From: Candidatus Flexifilum affinis | GTDB taxonomy: Bacteria > Chloroflexota > Anaerolineae > Aggregatilineales > Phototrophicaceae | Assembly (NCBI GenBank): GCA_016713325.1 | Contig: JADJPJ010000053.1 | Coordinates: 1-30,466, forward strand | Length of the DNA: 30,466 nt | Reading direction: 5' to 3' | Shown: positions 1-8,899 of the stretch, one piece after another | Layout of the letters: each line of letters opens with the position of its first letter | How positions within the stretch are numbered: the first letter of the stretch is position 1 | The notes under the pieces: model-generated | The model's input: the letters and a program-made list of their open reading frames with translations, nothing else | Told to the model about the DNA's origin: nothing | Database searches by the model: none | Translations under genes and position numbers: made by a program

Positions 1-2
1 TG

Positions 3-1490
3 GTCTTACCGCAGTTTGACTATGTGGTGCAAAACCAAGCAAACCTGCGAGGCATCGTGCTCACGCACGGGCATCTCGACCACATCGGCGGACTGCCGTA
101 TCTGCTGCGTCAGATCAAGACAACCCTGTACGGGACTTCGCTGACGATCGGTATGGTCAAGCGCCAGCTCGAAGAAGCGCAGCTCCTGCATCAGGCGAAG
201 TTTCAGGTCGTTCAGAATACAGACAGCTTGCAGATGGGGCCCTTCAAGGTCAATCTGTTTCCCGTCGCGCATTCCATCCCTGGCGCGGTCGGTCTGGTGA
301 TCGACACGCCGGTTGGGGCCGTCGTGCATACCGGCGATTACAAACTCGACGAAACGCCGTCCGGCGGTGAGACCACCGACCTGGCGCGCCTGCGAGAACT
401 CACCCCCAACGGCGTTCTTGCGCTGCTGGCGGACAGTACGAATGCGGACAGGCCGGGACGGACGCCGACCGAGCAGATCGTCTCAGATGAACTGGATCGA
501 CTGTTTGCCGACGCCAACCAGGGACGCATCATCATCGCAACCTTCGCTTCGCTGCTGGCTCGGTTGCAAGAGATCATCACGCTGGCGAAGAAACACGGGC
601 GCAAGGTAGCGCTCACAGGGCGCAGCCTGGAAGAGAATGTTACGCTGGCGCGTGACCTGGGCTACCTCAAAATCCCCCAGGGATTGCTGGTGGACATCAA
701 CAGTAAAGTCCCGGATAAGAAATTGCTGATCCTTGCGACAGGGTCGCAAGGGGAGCCGCGCTCGGCCCTTAACCGCATGGCACAGGGTGAACACCGCGAG
801 ATTCAGATCAAACAGGGCGACACCATTATCATTTCGGGCGGCACGATCCCCGGCAATGAAGAAGAAGTTGGGCGAATGCTCAACAAGCTGTTCGTGCGCG
901 GCGCGAATGTGATCTACGGCCGTCTGGCAGACGTGCATGTGTCCGGGCATTGCAGTCGGGACGAAATGCAGATCATGCTGCAAACGGTCAAACCGACGTA
1001 TTTCATTCCCGTACATGGGGAAGCACGACACTTGCATTTGCACGCGCGCCTGGCGGAACAGAATGGCGTTGACGCAAAGAAGGTGTTCATCCTCAACAAC
1101 GGGGATGCCTGGGCGACCGATGGTACGAAGGCATGGCTGGATGTACCGGTTCCCGCCGAGAACGTGATGGTCGACGGCGATCTGGTCGGACAGGTGGGCG
1201 ACCTGATTGTGCAGGACCGCCAGCGTCTGTCGCAGGATGGTTTCATCGTCGCGCTGATCCGGGTCAACGCCAAAAACAGAATGGTAGGGGAACCGGAGCT
1301 TATCAGTCGAGGGTTCGTCCCGCTGGATGGACCTGACGATTTGTTGAAGTCTGCCTGCAAGGAAATCTCACAGCATATCAAGCGCGGCAAGGGGATTGCT
1401 CACGAGAACATCCGTGACTTGCTGCAGAACTTCTTCTACCAGACAACCCGCTCCCGGCCAGTCGTGCTGCCCAGCATCATCCAGGTCTGA
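3..1490 (+). CDS. rnj: Ribonuclease J, 5'-truncated by window edge
   Basis: RNase J is a cytoplasmic metallo-beta-lactamase/beta-CASP ribonuclease with 5'-3' exonuclease and endonuclease activity in mRNA decay and rRNA maturation. The frame is already open at the window edge (residues VLPQFDYVVQN precede the first possible GTG at 24), so the N-terminus is missing; 495 residues remain of a usual ~555. Seen in order: the zinc motif HGHLDHIGG, the VVHTGDYKLD metallo-lactamase motif, a beta-CASP region with ATGSQGEPRSALNRMA and HVSGHCSRDEMQ, the PVHGEARHLHLHA histidine motif, and the C-terminal RNase J domain ending in SRPVVLPSIIQV. The metal ligands visible in this part are intact. The family is clear; rnjA versus rnjB cannot be decided. 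Confidence 0.95.
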   Translation, partial: VLPQFDYVVQNQANLRGIVLTHGHLDHIGGLPYLLRQIKTTLYGTSLTIGMVKRQLEEAQLLHQAKFQVVQNTDSLQMGPFKVNLFPVAHSIPGAVGLVIDTPVGAVVHTGDYKLDETPSGGETTDLARLRELTPNGVLALLADSTNADRPGRTPTEQIVSDELDRLFADANQGRIIIATFASLLARLQEIITLAKKHGRKVALTGRSLEENVTLARDLGYLKIPQGLLVDINSKVPDKKLLILATGSQGEPRSALNRMAQGEHREIQIKQGDTIIISGGTIPGNEEEVGRMLNKLFVRGANVIYGRLADVHVSGHCSRDEMQIMLQTVKPTYFIPVHGEARHLHLHARLAEQNGVDAKKVFILNNGDAWATDGTKAWLDVPVPAENVMVDGDLVGQVGDLIVQDRQRLSQDGFIVALIRVNAKNRMVGEPELISRGFVPLDGPDDLLKSACKEISQHIKRGKGIAHENIRDLLQNFFYQTTRSRPVVLPSIIQV

Positions 1491-1527
1491 ACCGGTTTCC
1501 CCACATTTTCAACGACTGCCCAGTTGG

Positions 1528-1576
1528 GCGTCCCTACGGCTTCCGATTTCCGTAGGGACGCGTAACGGCGCGTCCG
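1528..1576. repeat. Paired GTAGGGAC/GTCCCTAC palindromic repeat
   Basis: A perfect 12-bp inverted repeat (gcgtccctacgg at 1528-1539, ccgtagggacgc at 1550-1561) overlaps a 25-bp palindromic unit at 1552-1576 that starts gtagggacgcg and ends gcgtccg. The unit is a member of the family also found at 1770-1794, 17501-17525, 17626-17650, 17759-17783, 22396-22420 and 22964-22988. It may form a hairpin after the RNase J stop codon. Confidence 0.7.
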
Positions 1577-1634
1577 CCGTTAATTTCCTTCGAGAACCTG
1601 CCCAGAGCTTATTATGACTTTCGATGGCCTTGTG

Positions 1635-1693
1635 CCCCTCACCCCTCTTGCTTGCAAGACACTTGCGTGCAAGCAGGGACCGGGGCCGAGGGG
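1635..1693. repeat. GC-rich interspersed element (CCCCTCACCCC type)
   Basis: Begins cccctcacccctc and ends ccggggccgagggg, with an internal stem gcttgca/tgcaagc. It is a divergent member of the element family seen in better-preserved form at 17400-17466, 17543-17610 and 28664-28784. Confidence 0.5.
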
Positions 1694-1737
1694 CGTAACA
1701 CGCTTTAGAACGTATCTGAATATTCGGCGGTTCTCTC

Positions 1738-1794
1738 GTAGAGACGGCATTCTTGCCGTCCAAGACCGGCGGACACGCAGAAGCGTGTCCCTAC
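1738..1794. repeat. Paired short palindromic repeats
   Basis: Two units lie head to head: a variant unit gtagagacggc...gccgtcc at 1738-1761 and a typical unit cggacacgcagaagcgtgtcc plus ctac at 1770-1794. The composite is bounded by GTAG on the left and CTAC on the right, so it is roughly palindromic as a whole. Confidence 0.6.
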
Positions 1795-1877
1795 GAAGAT
1801 GCGTTTTTGTGCCGCAACGAATGCAAAAGGACAATTATCAGATACGCTTCAGACCCAACGCATGCACGGGTGCCGGT

Positions 1878-3169
1878 CTATTCCCGCGGGATTCTCGATC
1901 GCCGTAAATCGTCCTCGCCGTGCTGGATCAGCCGGTCCAGCATTTCGAAGACCTCCTGCGTGCTGCTGTCCGCCAGCCGCACGCGCCCGCGATACGCCTC
2001 GCGCAGATCCTCCAGCATGCCCCACGGGTCATCGCCGGGGCCGGTCACGATGTGGTTGACCGCCACCCCGCCCAGCACCAGCGGCAGGTAGATATACACC
2101 AGATCGGGCGGAAGCTGCCCGGCCAGCCAGCGCACCACCTTGTTGGCATAGGCGATGCGCTCGGCGCGGTCGCCCAGGTTGGTGCGCACGCGCGGGCGGA
2201 TCAGCGCGAAGCCGAGCAGCACCGCGTCGTAGATCACGCTTTCGTACAGGGTGCGGCTGGCGATCTCCCCGCCCATCCAGCGCGCCACCTTCTCGTCGGC
2301 GGCCAGCGTCTGCACCAGCACCTGGAACCAGCGCTGATCCTCGTAGCGGAACTTCGGTTCGCTGTCCGACCGGTCGGACAGCGCGTAGGTCAGCAGCTTG
2401 GCGATGGCCACGGCTTCCCCTGGATGCAGCGGGTTGCCATGGATGGCGAACATTTCTTCGGTCGACTCGAGCAGCGGTTCGAACACCTCACCCCGCACAA
2501 ACGACGTCGCCACGACGCGGGCGGAATCCAGCATCTGGCCGATGTGCGTCCGCTCTTCCTTCATGTGCTGCTGCGACCACAGGGTTTCATAGCTCGTCTT
2601 GGGGACGCTGCTCGGCGCGGGGAGCTGCTTCGAGGCCAGATCGAACGTCACGACGATGCTCTCGCCGCGCACATCCTCCACCGGATCGGCGAAGTCGATG
2701 TCGCGCAGCGCCTGTAACTTGAACGGCGAGACGGCCAGCACCGACGGAGGCGCGCCTCCGGCCGGCGGTCGAACCGTCGTGCCGCCCCGGCTGCGGATCT
2801 TGATGCGCACCTGTATCGGCAGCGCCGGGTTGGGCTGGGTGGGCAGCATCGGCAGGATCGGCAGGCGCAGCGCCCCACTTCCCCACCGGTCAGTGTCTGG
2901 GTCACGGCCCCGCGCGGCGCGGCGATCTTGACCGGGGCGCCGCGCTCATCCTTGGCCGGCGACTGGAGTTCGACGCGCACCTCCACCGGCCGGTCGATCA
3001 TGTTTTGCAGCAGCACCACGATCTCCACCGGCTGGTTGTAGTAGGCGCTGTGGGGAAAGACACCCACCGCCGACTGCACTTCACCGTGGTCGATGCGCCG
3101 GCCTCCGACAATGGCTCCCAGGACATCCGGATACAGGGGGTCGAAACCCAAACCATCGTGAGTCGTCAT
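1878..3169 (-). pseudogene. Unknown paralogue protein with a single frameshift
   Basis: I do not recognise a named family. Two overlapping reading frames form one ~430-residue protein related to the gene at 3200-4543. The N-terminal frame starts at ATG 3169 (preceded by AGGCAGGG) and is correct up to about 2882 (GGEVG). The next frame continues with ALRLPILPMLPTQPNP to the stop at 1878. Adding one G to the four-G run near 2880 restores a continuous protein. Shared with the paralogue are an N-terminal YPDVLG...GG...I segment, a beta-rich region with VVLLQN, a Pro-rich middle and a helical C-terminal half ending in a YLPLVLGG motif. No signal peptide or membrane span is evident. It is either a recent frameshift or a sequencing error. 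Confidence 0.7.
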
Positions 3170-3199
3170 CGTGCCCTGCCTTTCAGCTTCCTTTCGGCT

Positions 3200-4543
3200 T
3201 CAGAGATGTGTCGGCGTGAATCCATGTCGCTGGCCGATCCGGGCAAGGATCTCGTTGGCCAGTTCATAGATCGGCCGTTCGTCGTCGCGGCTGTTGAACA
3301 CGCGCTCTTCCAACGCCTTGCCGATCTGGCGAACGACGTCGGAAGGGTGTTCCCCTTCCAGCGGGATCTGATCGCTGCGGATGGCGCCGCCGATGATCAG
3401 CGGCAGGTAGGCCAGGCTGAAATCCATACCCTGACGGTCCCGCAGGGCTTTGACCAGCCGCTCACGATAGGCGACGGTCTCCTCTGGCGACCCCAGCTCC
3501 TCGCCCGAGGCTTCCTCCACCAGCGAAAAGGCGTAATCGAAGGCGTCGGCGATCAGCTCTTCATAGAGGTAGCCGGCGATCCCCTGAGCGGGCCGGCTGA
3601 AGGCGCGCGGGTCCTTTTCGGCGTAGCGGATGAACTGGCGGAACCAGTGCGGCAGTTTGGGGCGTTCGATGTCCAGCGGATCGCGCTCGACCATCGCCAG
3701 GATGTTGTACTCGCGCGCCGCGATGTGTCCGTGCTGATTCTGCTTGGGCGTCGCGTATTCCAGCAGCAGCGTCAGCAGCTTGGCGATCACCACGGCTTCC
3801 GCCTCGCGCAGCGCAAAACCGGCTTCCTCGAAGCGCTCGAACGTCAGCTTGAGCAGCGGTTCGTAGAAGTTGACGCGCTTCAACTGCGGCAGAGTCTCAA
3901 TCTGGATGCGGTCGGCGTACTCGTGCAGCAGCGGGCGCGGATCGTCGTAGTCGGCGAGCAGGCACAGACTGAACCACCCCGGAGAGAGATCGGCGACTTT
4001 GGTCACGCCGCCCGACAGCAGACTGAACGGGATCTCGATCACGTTGCTCAGGCGCTTGCGGCTGGTCACCCAGACCAGATCCTTCAACCCCTCCAGGTTC
4101 TCGCGCTGCTCAGGCGGCAGATCGGCCGGGCTGAAGCGACCGCCGCCTTCCGCAACGCGGATCCGCTGCGATTTGGGGACCAGCGTCCGCACGGAATACT
4201 CGATGCTCATGAGATAATCGCCCGGCGCGGTATCCGGCAGCGTGCCCGCCGGCAGCATGCTGTAGCCGACCTCCGCCGGTTTGACCCCCACCAGCTTGCG
4301 GTTATTGGATTTGGTGAGGAAGCGTTCGCTCTGCTTTTTGAGATCCACCTTTGGCAGGGTCAGCGTCATGACGACGTCGACGTCGACGTTGGACGCATTC
4401 TGGACCAGCAGGATCACCTCGAACGGCTTGCCGATGCGGGCCACGCGCGGGCGGGTGGTCGCTGCCAACTGCACGCTGTCCGCGTTGATCCGGTCACCAC
4501 CGGTGAGATAACCAAGGACGTCGGGATAATTGGCGATAGGCAT
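3200..4543 (-). CDS. Unknown conserved two-part protein (paralogue of 1878-3169)
   Basis: 447 residues, start ATG 4543, reading MPIANYPDVLGYLTGGDRIN. I cannot assign a function. The first ~130 residues look beta-rich (EVILLVQNASNVDVDVVMTL), like a beta-sandwich domain that carries an uncharged partner-binding surface, but that is inference. The rest is mainly alpha-helical with no catalytic motif I recognise, and it shares YLPLIIGG near the end with its paralogue. There is no signal peptide or membrane span, so it is probably cytoplasmic. It is the promoter-proximal gene of a two-gene unit (30-bp gap to the paralogue) and is divergent from the STAND protein gene at 4855. A TATACT -10 box lies upstream at 4587-4582. 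Confidence 0.8.
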   Translation of the reverse strand: MPIANYPDVLGYLTGGDRINADSVQLAATTRPRVARIGKPFEVILLVQNASNVDVDVVMTLTLPKVDLKKQSERFLTKSNNRKLVGVKPAEVGYSMLPAGTLPDTAPGDYLMSIEYSVRTLVPKSQRIRVAEGGGRFSPADLPPEQRENLEGLKDLVWVTSRKRLSNVIEIPFSLLSGGVTKVADLSPGWFSLCLLADYDDPRPLLHEYADRIQIETLPQLKRVNFYEPLLKLTFERFEEAGFALREAEAVVIAKLLTLLLEYATPKQNQHGHIAAREYNILAMVERDPLDIERPKLPHWFRQFIRYAEKDPRAFSRPAQGIAGYLYEELIADAFDYAFSLVEEASGEELGSPEETVAYRERLVKALRDRQGMDFSLAYLPLIIGGAIRSDQIPLEGEHPSDVVRQIGKALEERVFNSRDDERPIYELANEILARIGQRHGFTPTHL

Positions 4544-4581
4544 AGTTTATGACTGACCGAATTACGATTTCTCTACGCATT

Positions 4582-4587
4582 AGTATA
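4582..4587 (-). promoter_or_regulatory. Probable -10 box for the paralogue pair
   Basis: Reads TATACT on the minus strand, 38 bp upstream of ATG 4543, in a locally AT-richer stretch. No convincing -35 was found. Confidence 0.4.
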
Positions 4588-4812
4588 GCGCGGTTCGCCA
4601 TTGCATGATGATCTGGATGCGTGTATTTCGGTTTACCCCGGGTCCGATTATGGTTAGAACGCTGCGTCTCGCGCACCACCGGCCGGCCAGCCCAAAGCGA
4701 ACGCATCAGTCAGTGAGACGGGGCATGGCGCCCATGATGGGGTTCCGCCGCCCTACTGGTGCGTTTGCCCGGCCAGCACGTGTGTGGATACCCGACTGGA
4801 TCATTTCATGTC

Positions 4813-4818
4813 TATAAT
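4813..4818 (+). promoter_or_regulatory. Probable -10 box (TATAAT) of STAND gene
   Basis: A perfect TATAAT 36 bp upstream of ATG 4855, predicting a leader of about 30 nt. No good -35 lies at 17 bp. It supports a start at 4855 rather than at the upstream in-frame GTG at 4759. Confidence 0.5.
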
Positions 4819-4854
4819 GTATTCACTTCAACTACAGGTTTAGCAGAGGCCGTC

Positions 4855-7800
4855 ATGAACTCGCGCCCGGTCATGCGTGTCTTCATTTCCTCTCCTGGTG
4901 ACGTCGCCGAAGAACGCCAGTTGGCGAGGATCGTCATCGACCGCCTCCGGTACGATCGCGACCTGCGCGACGAGGTGGACCTTCGTGCGATCGCCTGGGA
5001 TGATCCGAACGCACGTACCCCGATGCTGGCAACGAAGCCCCCTCAGGACGCCATCAACGAAAACCTGGCGACGCCTTCACAGTGCGATGTGGTGGTCGTC
5101 ATTTTCTGGTCGCGCATGGGGACGCGGCTGAAATACAAAGAAGAGGATTTTGAGTCCGGCACGCATTTTGAATTCATGGATGCCATTCGGGCCTCCGAAC
5201 TGAACAACGGAATTCCCGAAGTGCTGCTCTACCGGCGGATGCAGAAGCCCCAGCTCACGGTGGATGACCCGGATGAAGCCATCGAACGTGTGAATGAGTT
5301 CAGGCGTGTGCAGGACTTCTTCCAGGGTAAGCTGTTCCGCGATCAATACAAACGTATTTTGCGCGGCTTCAATCCGTATGACACGCTGGATCAGTTCGAA
5401 ACCTACCTGGAAAACGACCTGAAGAAGGTCATCCAGATGCTGCTGACCCGGCCCAAGACGCAGAGCGGCGAATCCACGTCCCAGCCACCGCCGCCATTGT
5501 GGGAGGGATCGCCTTTCCCGGGTCTGCGCGCCTTTGGCGAGGCGGAAGCGCCCATCTTCGTAGGCCGGACGCGAGAAACATCCGAAGTCATCGACCTGAT
5601 GCGGCGACAGCGCTTCGTCATGGTCGTCGGCTCGTCGGGGTCGGGAAAGTCCTCCCTGATCGGCGCCGGCGTCATCCCCAGGTTGCGCAACGCGGAAAAC
5701 GCCATCGACGGCAGTCGTGAATGGCAGATCGTCCGCTTCACGCCGGGCGAGCTCGGTGCCAACCCGCTCATGGCGCTGGCGGATCGGCTGCGTGCGCAGG
5801 GTGGGGCGTCCTTCCCCTGGCAGAGCAATGCCGCGCTGATCGAGGCGCTGGTCAACGAGCCAGAGGCCCTGGCACAGATGGTCGATGCCGCCCTGGTAGG
5901 CCGTGAAGAGTGGGCCTGCCTCCTGCTTTTCATCGATCAGTTCGAGGAGTTGATCACCCTGGCAGACGATACGCCGCGCCGCCAGTTCATTCGGGTGCTG
6001 GAACGGGCGGCGGAGATGCCGCGCCTCCGCGTACTGGCCACCATGCGCGCCGACTTCTATCATCGCCTTGTGGAAACCCAGTCGCTGGCCCGCCTGTTCA
6101 ACGAAGGGACCTACTCCCTGTCGGCGCCAGGCACGGCAGCGCTGCTGGAGATGATCACGCGGCCGGCGGAACGCGCGGGCCTGCGCTATGAAGATCAGCT
6201 TCCACAGCGCATTCTGGAAGACACGGGCGACGATCCGGGCGCGCTGCCGCTGATGGCCTTCGCACTGGATCAGCTCTACAAAGGGTCGAAAGCGGACGGG
6301 CGGAACCTCCTCACCCACGAAGCATACGACCGCCTCGGAACCGTGCAAGGGGCCATCGGCCAGCGCGCCAGCGAAGCCTATGACAAGCTGACAACCGAGG
6401 GTAAGGCGGCGCTTCCTCGTGTATTCCAGGAACTGGTCAAAATCGCGGATCATGGCGCGCCGACACGCCAGCGTGCTGCTCTGGCCCGCTTCGCCGACGA
6501 CCCGGCGACCCAGGAATTCATCGACGTCTTCACCCGGGAACGGCTCCTCACCGGCGGCAGAGGCGAGAAGGACGAACCTACGGTCGAAGTCGCCCATGAG
6601 GCGCTGCTGCGCAGTTGGGCCAGGCTGGCGGCCTGGATCGACGAGGCTCAGGATGACCTGCGCCTTCAGGACGCCCTCCGGCGCGCCGCCGCGGAGTGGG
6701 AGGAACACGACCGCAGTCCCGATTACCTGTGGCCGCCAAGCCGGCTCACGGCCGTCAACGACATGATTCAGCGTCGCCAGTGGACGCCGAGCGCGTTGGT
6801 GCGCGACTTCATCAAGTCCGAGATCGAGCGCTGGCTGGAAGCGCTGGAAACGGACGATACGCCCATGCAGCGGCGCGTGGAGATCGGCCTGCAGTTCGCC
6901 GTCCTGCCCGATCCGCGCCCAGGGGTTGGTCTGACCGCCGAAAACCTGCCCGACATCGCCTGGAGTACGGTCGAGCGCGACGGCCACCGCTTCCAGATCG
7001 CCCGCTACCCGGTCACCGTAGGGCAGTACCGCGCCTTCCTGCAGGATGCCGAGGGGTTCGCGTCCGATCACTGGTGGCAGGATCTTGTGCGCCCGTCGGG
7101 ACCACCGACGGCCAGCAGCGGCTTCGCGAACTACCCGATGAACAACATCACCTGGCACGAGGCGACGGCCTTCTGCCGCTGGCTGAGTGTCCGCTCAGGG
7201 CAGGAGATCCGCCTGCCGACGGTGGGTGAGTGGCGCGCGGCGGCGCGGTCCGGCAGCGGAACCCCTGGCAACACACTGGAAAGCGGCCAGAACGGGATCG
7301 TCGCCGTCGGGCTGTTCCCTTCGGATTCGATGGACCTGTACGACCTGCGCGGCAATGTCCGCCAGTGGGGAGCGGATGCGCTGCGACCCGGCGCGGTTCC
7401 GCGCACCGGCCAACCTTCAGACTCCCTGCGCCCGCTGTTCGGCGACTCCTTCGGACGGCTGGCCGGCGTCACCCCGGACGTGATGGGCGCCGACCCGGAC
7501 GGTCGCCATGCCGAATGGGGGTTTCGCGTCGTGCAGGGCGCACCCCCACCGGCGGAGTGGGCCAAGATCGAGGAACCTCTGGCGGCCGATGCGGCGGCGG
7601 AAGAACCCGTTATGCAGCGCGTCACCTATCCGGGGCGACGCGGGCCGGAATGGCTGCGCAGCCTGCCCTACTTCCGCTTCGCCAGCGAACCGAGCCCGAA
7701 CTTCCAGCTCATCGATCCGCAGGCGCTGGCGCGGGTTCTGCGCGACGTTCGCCCCGACATTGCCGACGCCATCCGCAAGGAACTGGCGTTCATGGAGCCC

Positions 7801-8787
7801 GAGATCCTCCGGCTCTTTCGTGAACGCGACTTCTTCGCCAAGCAAAAGCTCAATCGCTACATCCTCTTCGAACTGGTGGTCGTGTTGCTGGTCATCGGGC
7901 TGGTCGTGGTCGGCAGCCTCCGGTTGTGGACCACCCTGACGGGGGGTGCACTGAGCGCTTTGTTGGGCGTCGTGGCGGTCATCATTGCCTTGATCGCCAT
8001 CTTTGTCAGCACGGTGCGTGGGCGCGAAGCCGCCTACCCGCAGTATATGATGCATCGCAGCCGGGCGGAATTCCTGCGACGCGAGTACTTCCGCTACCTG
8101 CTGAATCTACCGCCTTACACGATGGACAGGGGTATCGAGAAGATGCAAACGCTGGCGCTGCTTGCCGCAAACCTCAATCGCGGCGCCGACACTCGCAGCG
8201 AAAAGCAAGGTCAGCGGCGCGGAGGGCTGCCCGCTTACCTGCGCTACGATCGAGAGACGGACGAGAGCTACGAGCGCATCTTCTACGAGTTCATGCTGAA
8301 CGATACACGCAGCTTCTACCATAGCAAAATCCGCAGCTATAGGCAGGCAGCGCGCGAATGCGGCCTGATCGGGGCGTTCGCGCTTCTGGTCGGCAGCATT
8401 GCGACGGCCGCCGCGGCCATTCTGTCGCCGAACGCCCCCGACCTGGCGACCTGCGGCGATCTGCTGTGCCAGCTTCACGCCTCTATCTCGCCGCTGCTGG
8501 TGCTGGTCACGCTGATGAGCGCCGGGATCGCCATCTTCTTCTTCATGCTGCCGCTCCTGCAGCAGTGGGAGCGGCGAATCGTGACCTTCGAGACCAGTCT
8601 GGAGAATCTGGAGGTCGCCGACGCCTATTCGCCGGTCCCACAGATGGACGACCGTGCATTCCGCCTGGAGCTGGAAACCTTTGCGGAGAACGCGCTGCGC
8701 ACGATGGAGGAGGAAGCGGCCCAGTTCGGCCAGATCATACGTAGCAACACCGGATCGGTGTACCCGGACGAGCGTGCAGAGCTCTAG
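4855..8787 (+). CDS. DUF4062-nSTAND-FGE-like-2xSLATT membrane receptor
   Basis: 1310 residues. Residues 7-~165 start MRVFISSPGDVAEER and contain CDVVVVIFWSRMGT, as in DUF4062-type domains. Then comes an nSTAND-type NTPase: FPGLRAFGEAEAPIFVGR, Walker A GSSGSGKSS (259-267) and Walker B LLLFIDQFEE (D361). Residues ~705-895 resemble a formylglycine-generating-enzyme/sulfatase-modifying domain (ARYPVTVGQYRAFL, NITWHEATAFCRWLS, IRLPTVGEWRAAA, RGNVRQWG, WGFRVV); the usual GNVWEWC reads GNVRQWG, so catalysis is doubtful and a ligand-binding role is more likely. The C-terminus has two helical-hairpin pairs (about 1001-1025/1029-1054 and 1168-1191/1211-1235) with SLATT/DUF4231-like flanks. STAND proteins are ATP-driven switches, and SLATT domains are proposed pore-forming effectors. 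A role in phage defence is inferred. Start chosen from the TATAAT box. Confidence 0.88.
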   Translation: MNSRPVMRVFISSPGDVAEERQLARIVIDRLRYDRDLRDEVDLRAIAWDDPNARTPMLATKPPQDAINENLATPSQCDVVVVIFWSRMGTRLKYKEEDFESGTHFEFMDAIRASELNNGIPEVLLYRRMQKPQLTVDDPDEAIERVNEFRRVQDFFQGKLFRDQYKRILRGFNPYDTLDQFETYLENDLKKVIQMLLTRPKTQSGESTSQPPPPLWEGSPFPGLRAFGEAEAPIFVGRTRETSEVIDLMRRQRFVMVVGSSGSGKSSLIGAGVIPRLRNAENAIDGSREWQIVRFTPGELGANPLMALADRLRAQGGASFPWQSNAALIEALVNEPEALAQMVDAALVGREEWACLLLFIDQFEELITLADDTPRRQFIRVLERAAEMPRLRVLATMRADFYHRLVETQSLARLFNEGTYSLSAPGTAALLEMITRPAERAGLRYEDQLPQRILEDTGDDPGALPLMAFALDQLYKGSKADGRNLLTHEAYDRLGTVQGAIGQRASEAYDKLTTEGKAALPRVFQELVKIADHGAPTRQRAALARFADDPATQEFIDVFTRERLLTGGRGEKDEPTVEVAHEALLRSWARLAAWIDEAQDDLRLQDALRRAAAEWEEHDRSPDYLWPPSRLTAVNDMIQRRQWTPSALVRDFIKSEIERWLEALETDDTPMQRRVEIGLQFAVLPDPRPGVGLTAENLPDIAWSTVERDGHRFQIARYPVTVGQYRAFLQDAEGFASDHWWQDLVRPSGPPTASSGFANYPMNNITWHEATAFCRWLSVRSGQEIRLPTVGEWRAAARSGSGTPGNTLESGQNGIVAVGLFPSDSMDLYDLRGNVRQWGADALRPGAVPRTGQPSDSLRPLFGDSFGRLAGVTPDVMGADPDGRHAEWGFRVVQGAPPPAEWAKIEEPLAADAAAEEPVMQRVTYPGRRGPEWLRSLPYFRFASEPSPNFQLIDPQALARVLRDVRPDIADAIRKELAFMEPEILRLFRERDFFAKQKLNRYILFELVVVLLVIGLVVVGSLRLWTTLTGGALSALLGVVAVIIALIAIFVSTVRGREAAYPQYMMHRSRAEFLRREYFRYLLNLPPYTMDRGIEKMQTLALLAANLNRGADTRSEKQGQRRGGLPAYLRYDRETDESYERIFYEFMLNDTRSFYHSKIRSYRQAARECGLIGAFALLVGSIATAAAAILSPNAPDLATCGDLLCQLHASISPLLVLVTLMSAGIAIFFFMLPLLQQWERRIVTFETSLENLEVADAYSPVPQMDDRAFRLELETFAENALRTMEEEAAQFGQIIRSNTGSVYPDERAEL

Positions 8788-8817
8788 GCCAGTAGTCGAA
8801 GATCGGCCACGAACCAC

Positions 8818-8874
8818 CTCACCCCTCGGTTCCCTCTCCATGCGATGGAGCGGGAAAGCGAAGCAAGGGTGAGG
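8818..8874. repeat. Degenerate GC-rich interspersed element
   Basis: Starts ctcacccctc and ends agggtgagg, with tccatgcgatgga in the middle, giving imperfect dyad symmetry. It lies between the convergent STAND and cyclase genes and may act as a bidirectional terminator. It is a member of the element family around 17400-17826. Confidence 0.5.
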
Positions 8875-8899
8875 ACTTTGAAAAGTGTCGGGGACTGCC

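Larger units (their letters stand above)
1491..1877. other. Intergenic gap filled with short palindromic repeats
   Basis: This 387-bp gap lies between the convergent RNase J gene and the paralogue gene at 1878-3169. I see no credible coding region. It holds a back-to-back palindrome pair (1528-1576), a GC-rich element (1635-1693) and another palindrome pair (1738-1794), each listed separately. The 1528-1561 hairpin could serve as a transcription terminator for RNase J, but it lacks a T-tract. Confidence 0.6.
4544..4854. other. Divergent intergenic/promoter region
   Basis: This 311-bp gap separates the divergent paralogue pair and STAND gene. It holds a -10-like box for each direction (4587-4582 minus, 4813-4818 plus). 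An open frame runs through its right end into the STAND gene from 4759, but it spans the plus-strand -10 box and has no protein-like composition, so I treat it as non-coding. Confidence 0.5.

Noticed and set aside
3005..4552. 515-residue open frame on the plus strand
   Set aside because: It lies opposite the conserved minus-strand paralogue gene and has Arg/Gln/His-rich, low-complexity composition typical of a shadow frame in GC-rich DNA.
4759..4854. N-terminal extension of the STAND protein from GTG 4759
   Set aside because: It would span the TATAAT box and adds a non-conserved-looking stretch before the typical MRVFISSPGD start.
5077..7158. 693-residue open frame on the minus strand
   Set aside because: Shadow of the STAND gene; the opposite strand carries clear Walker motifs and FGE-like sequence.
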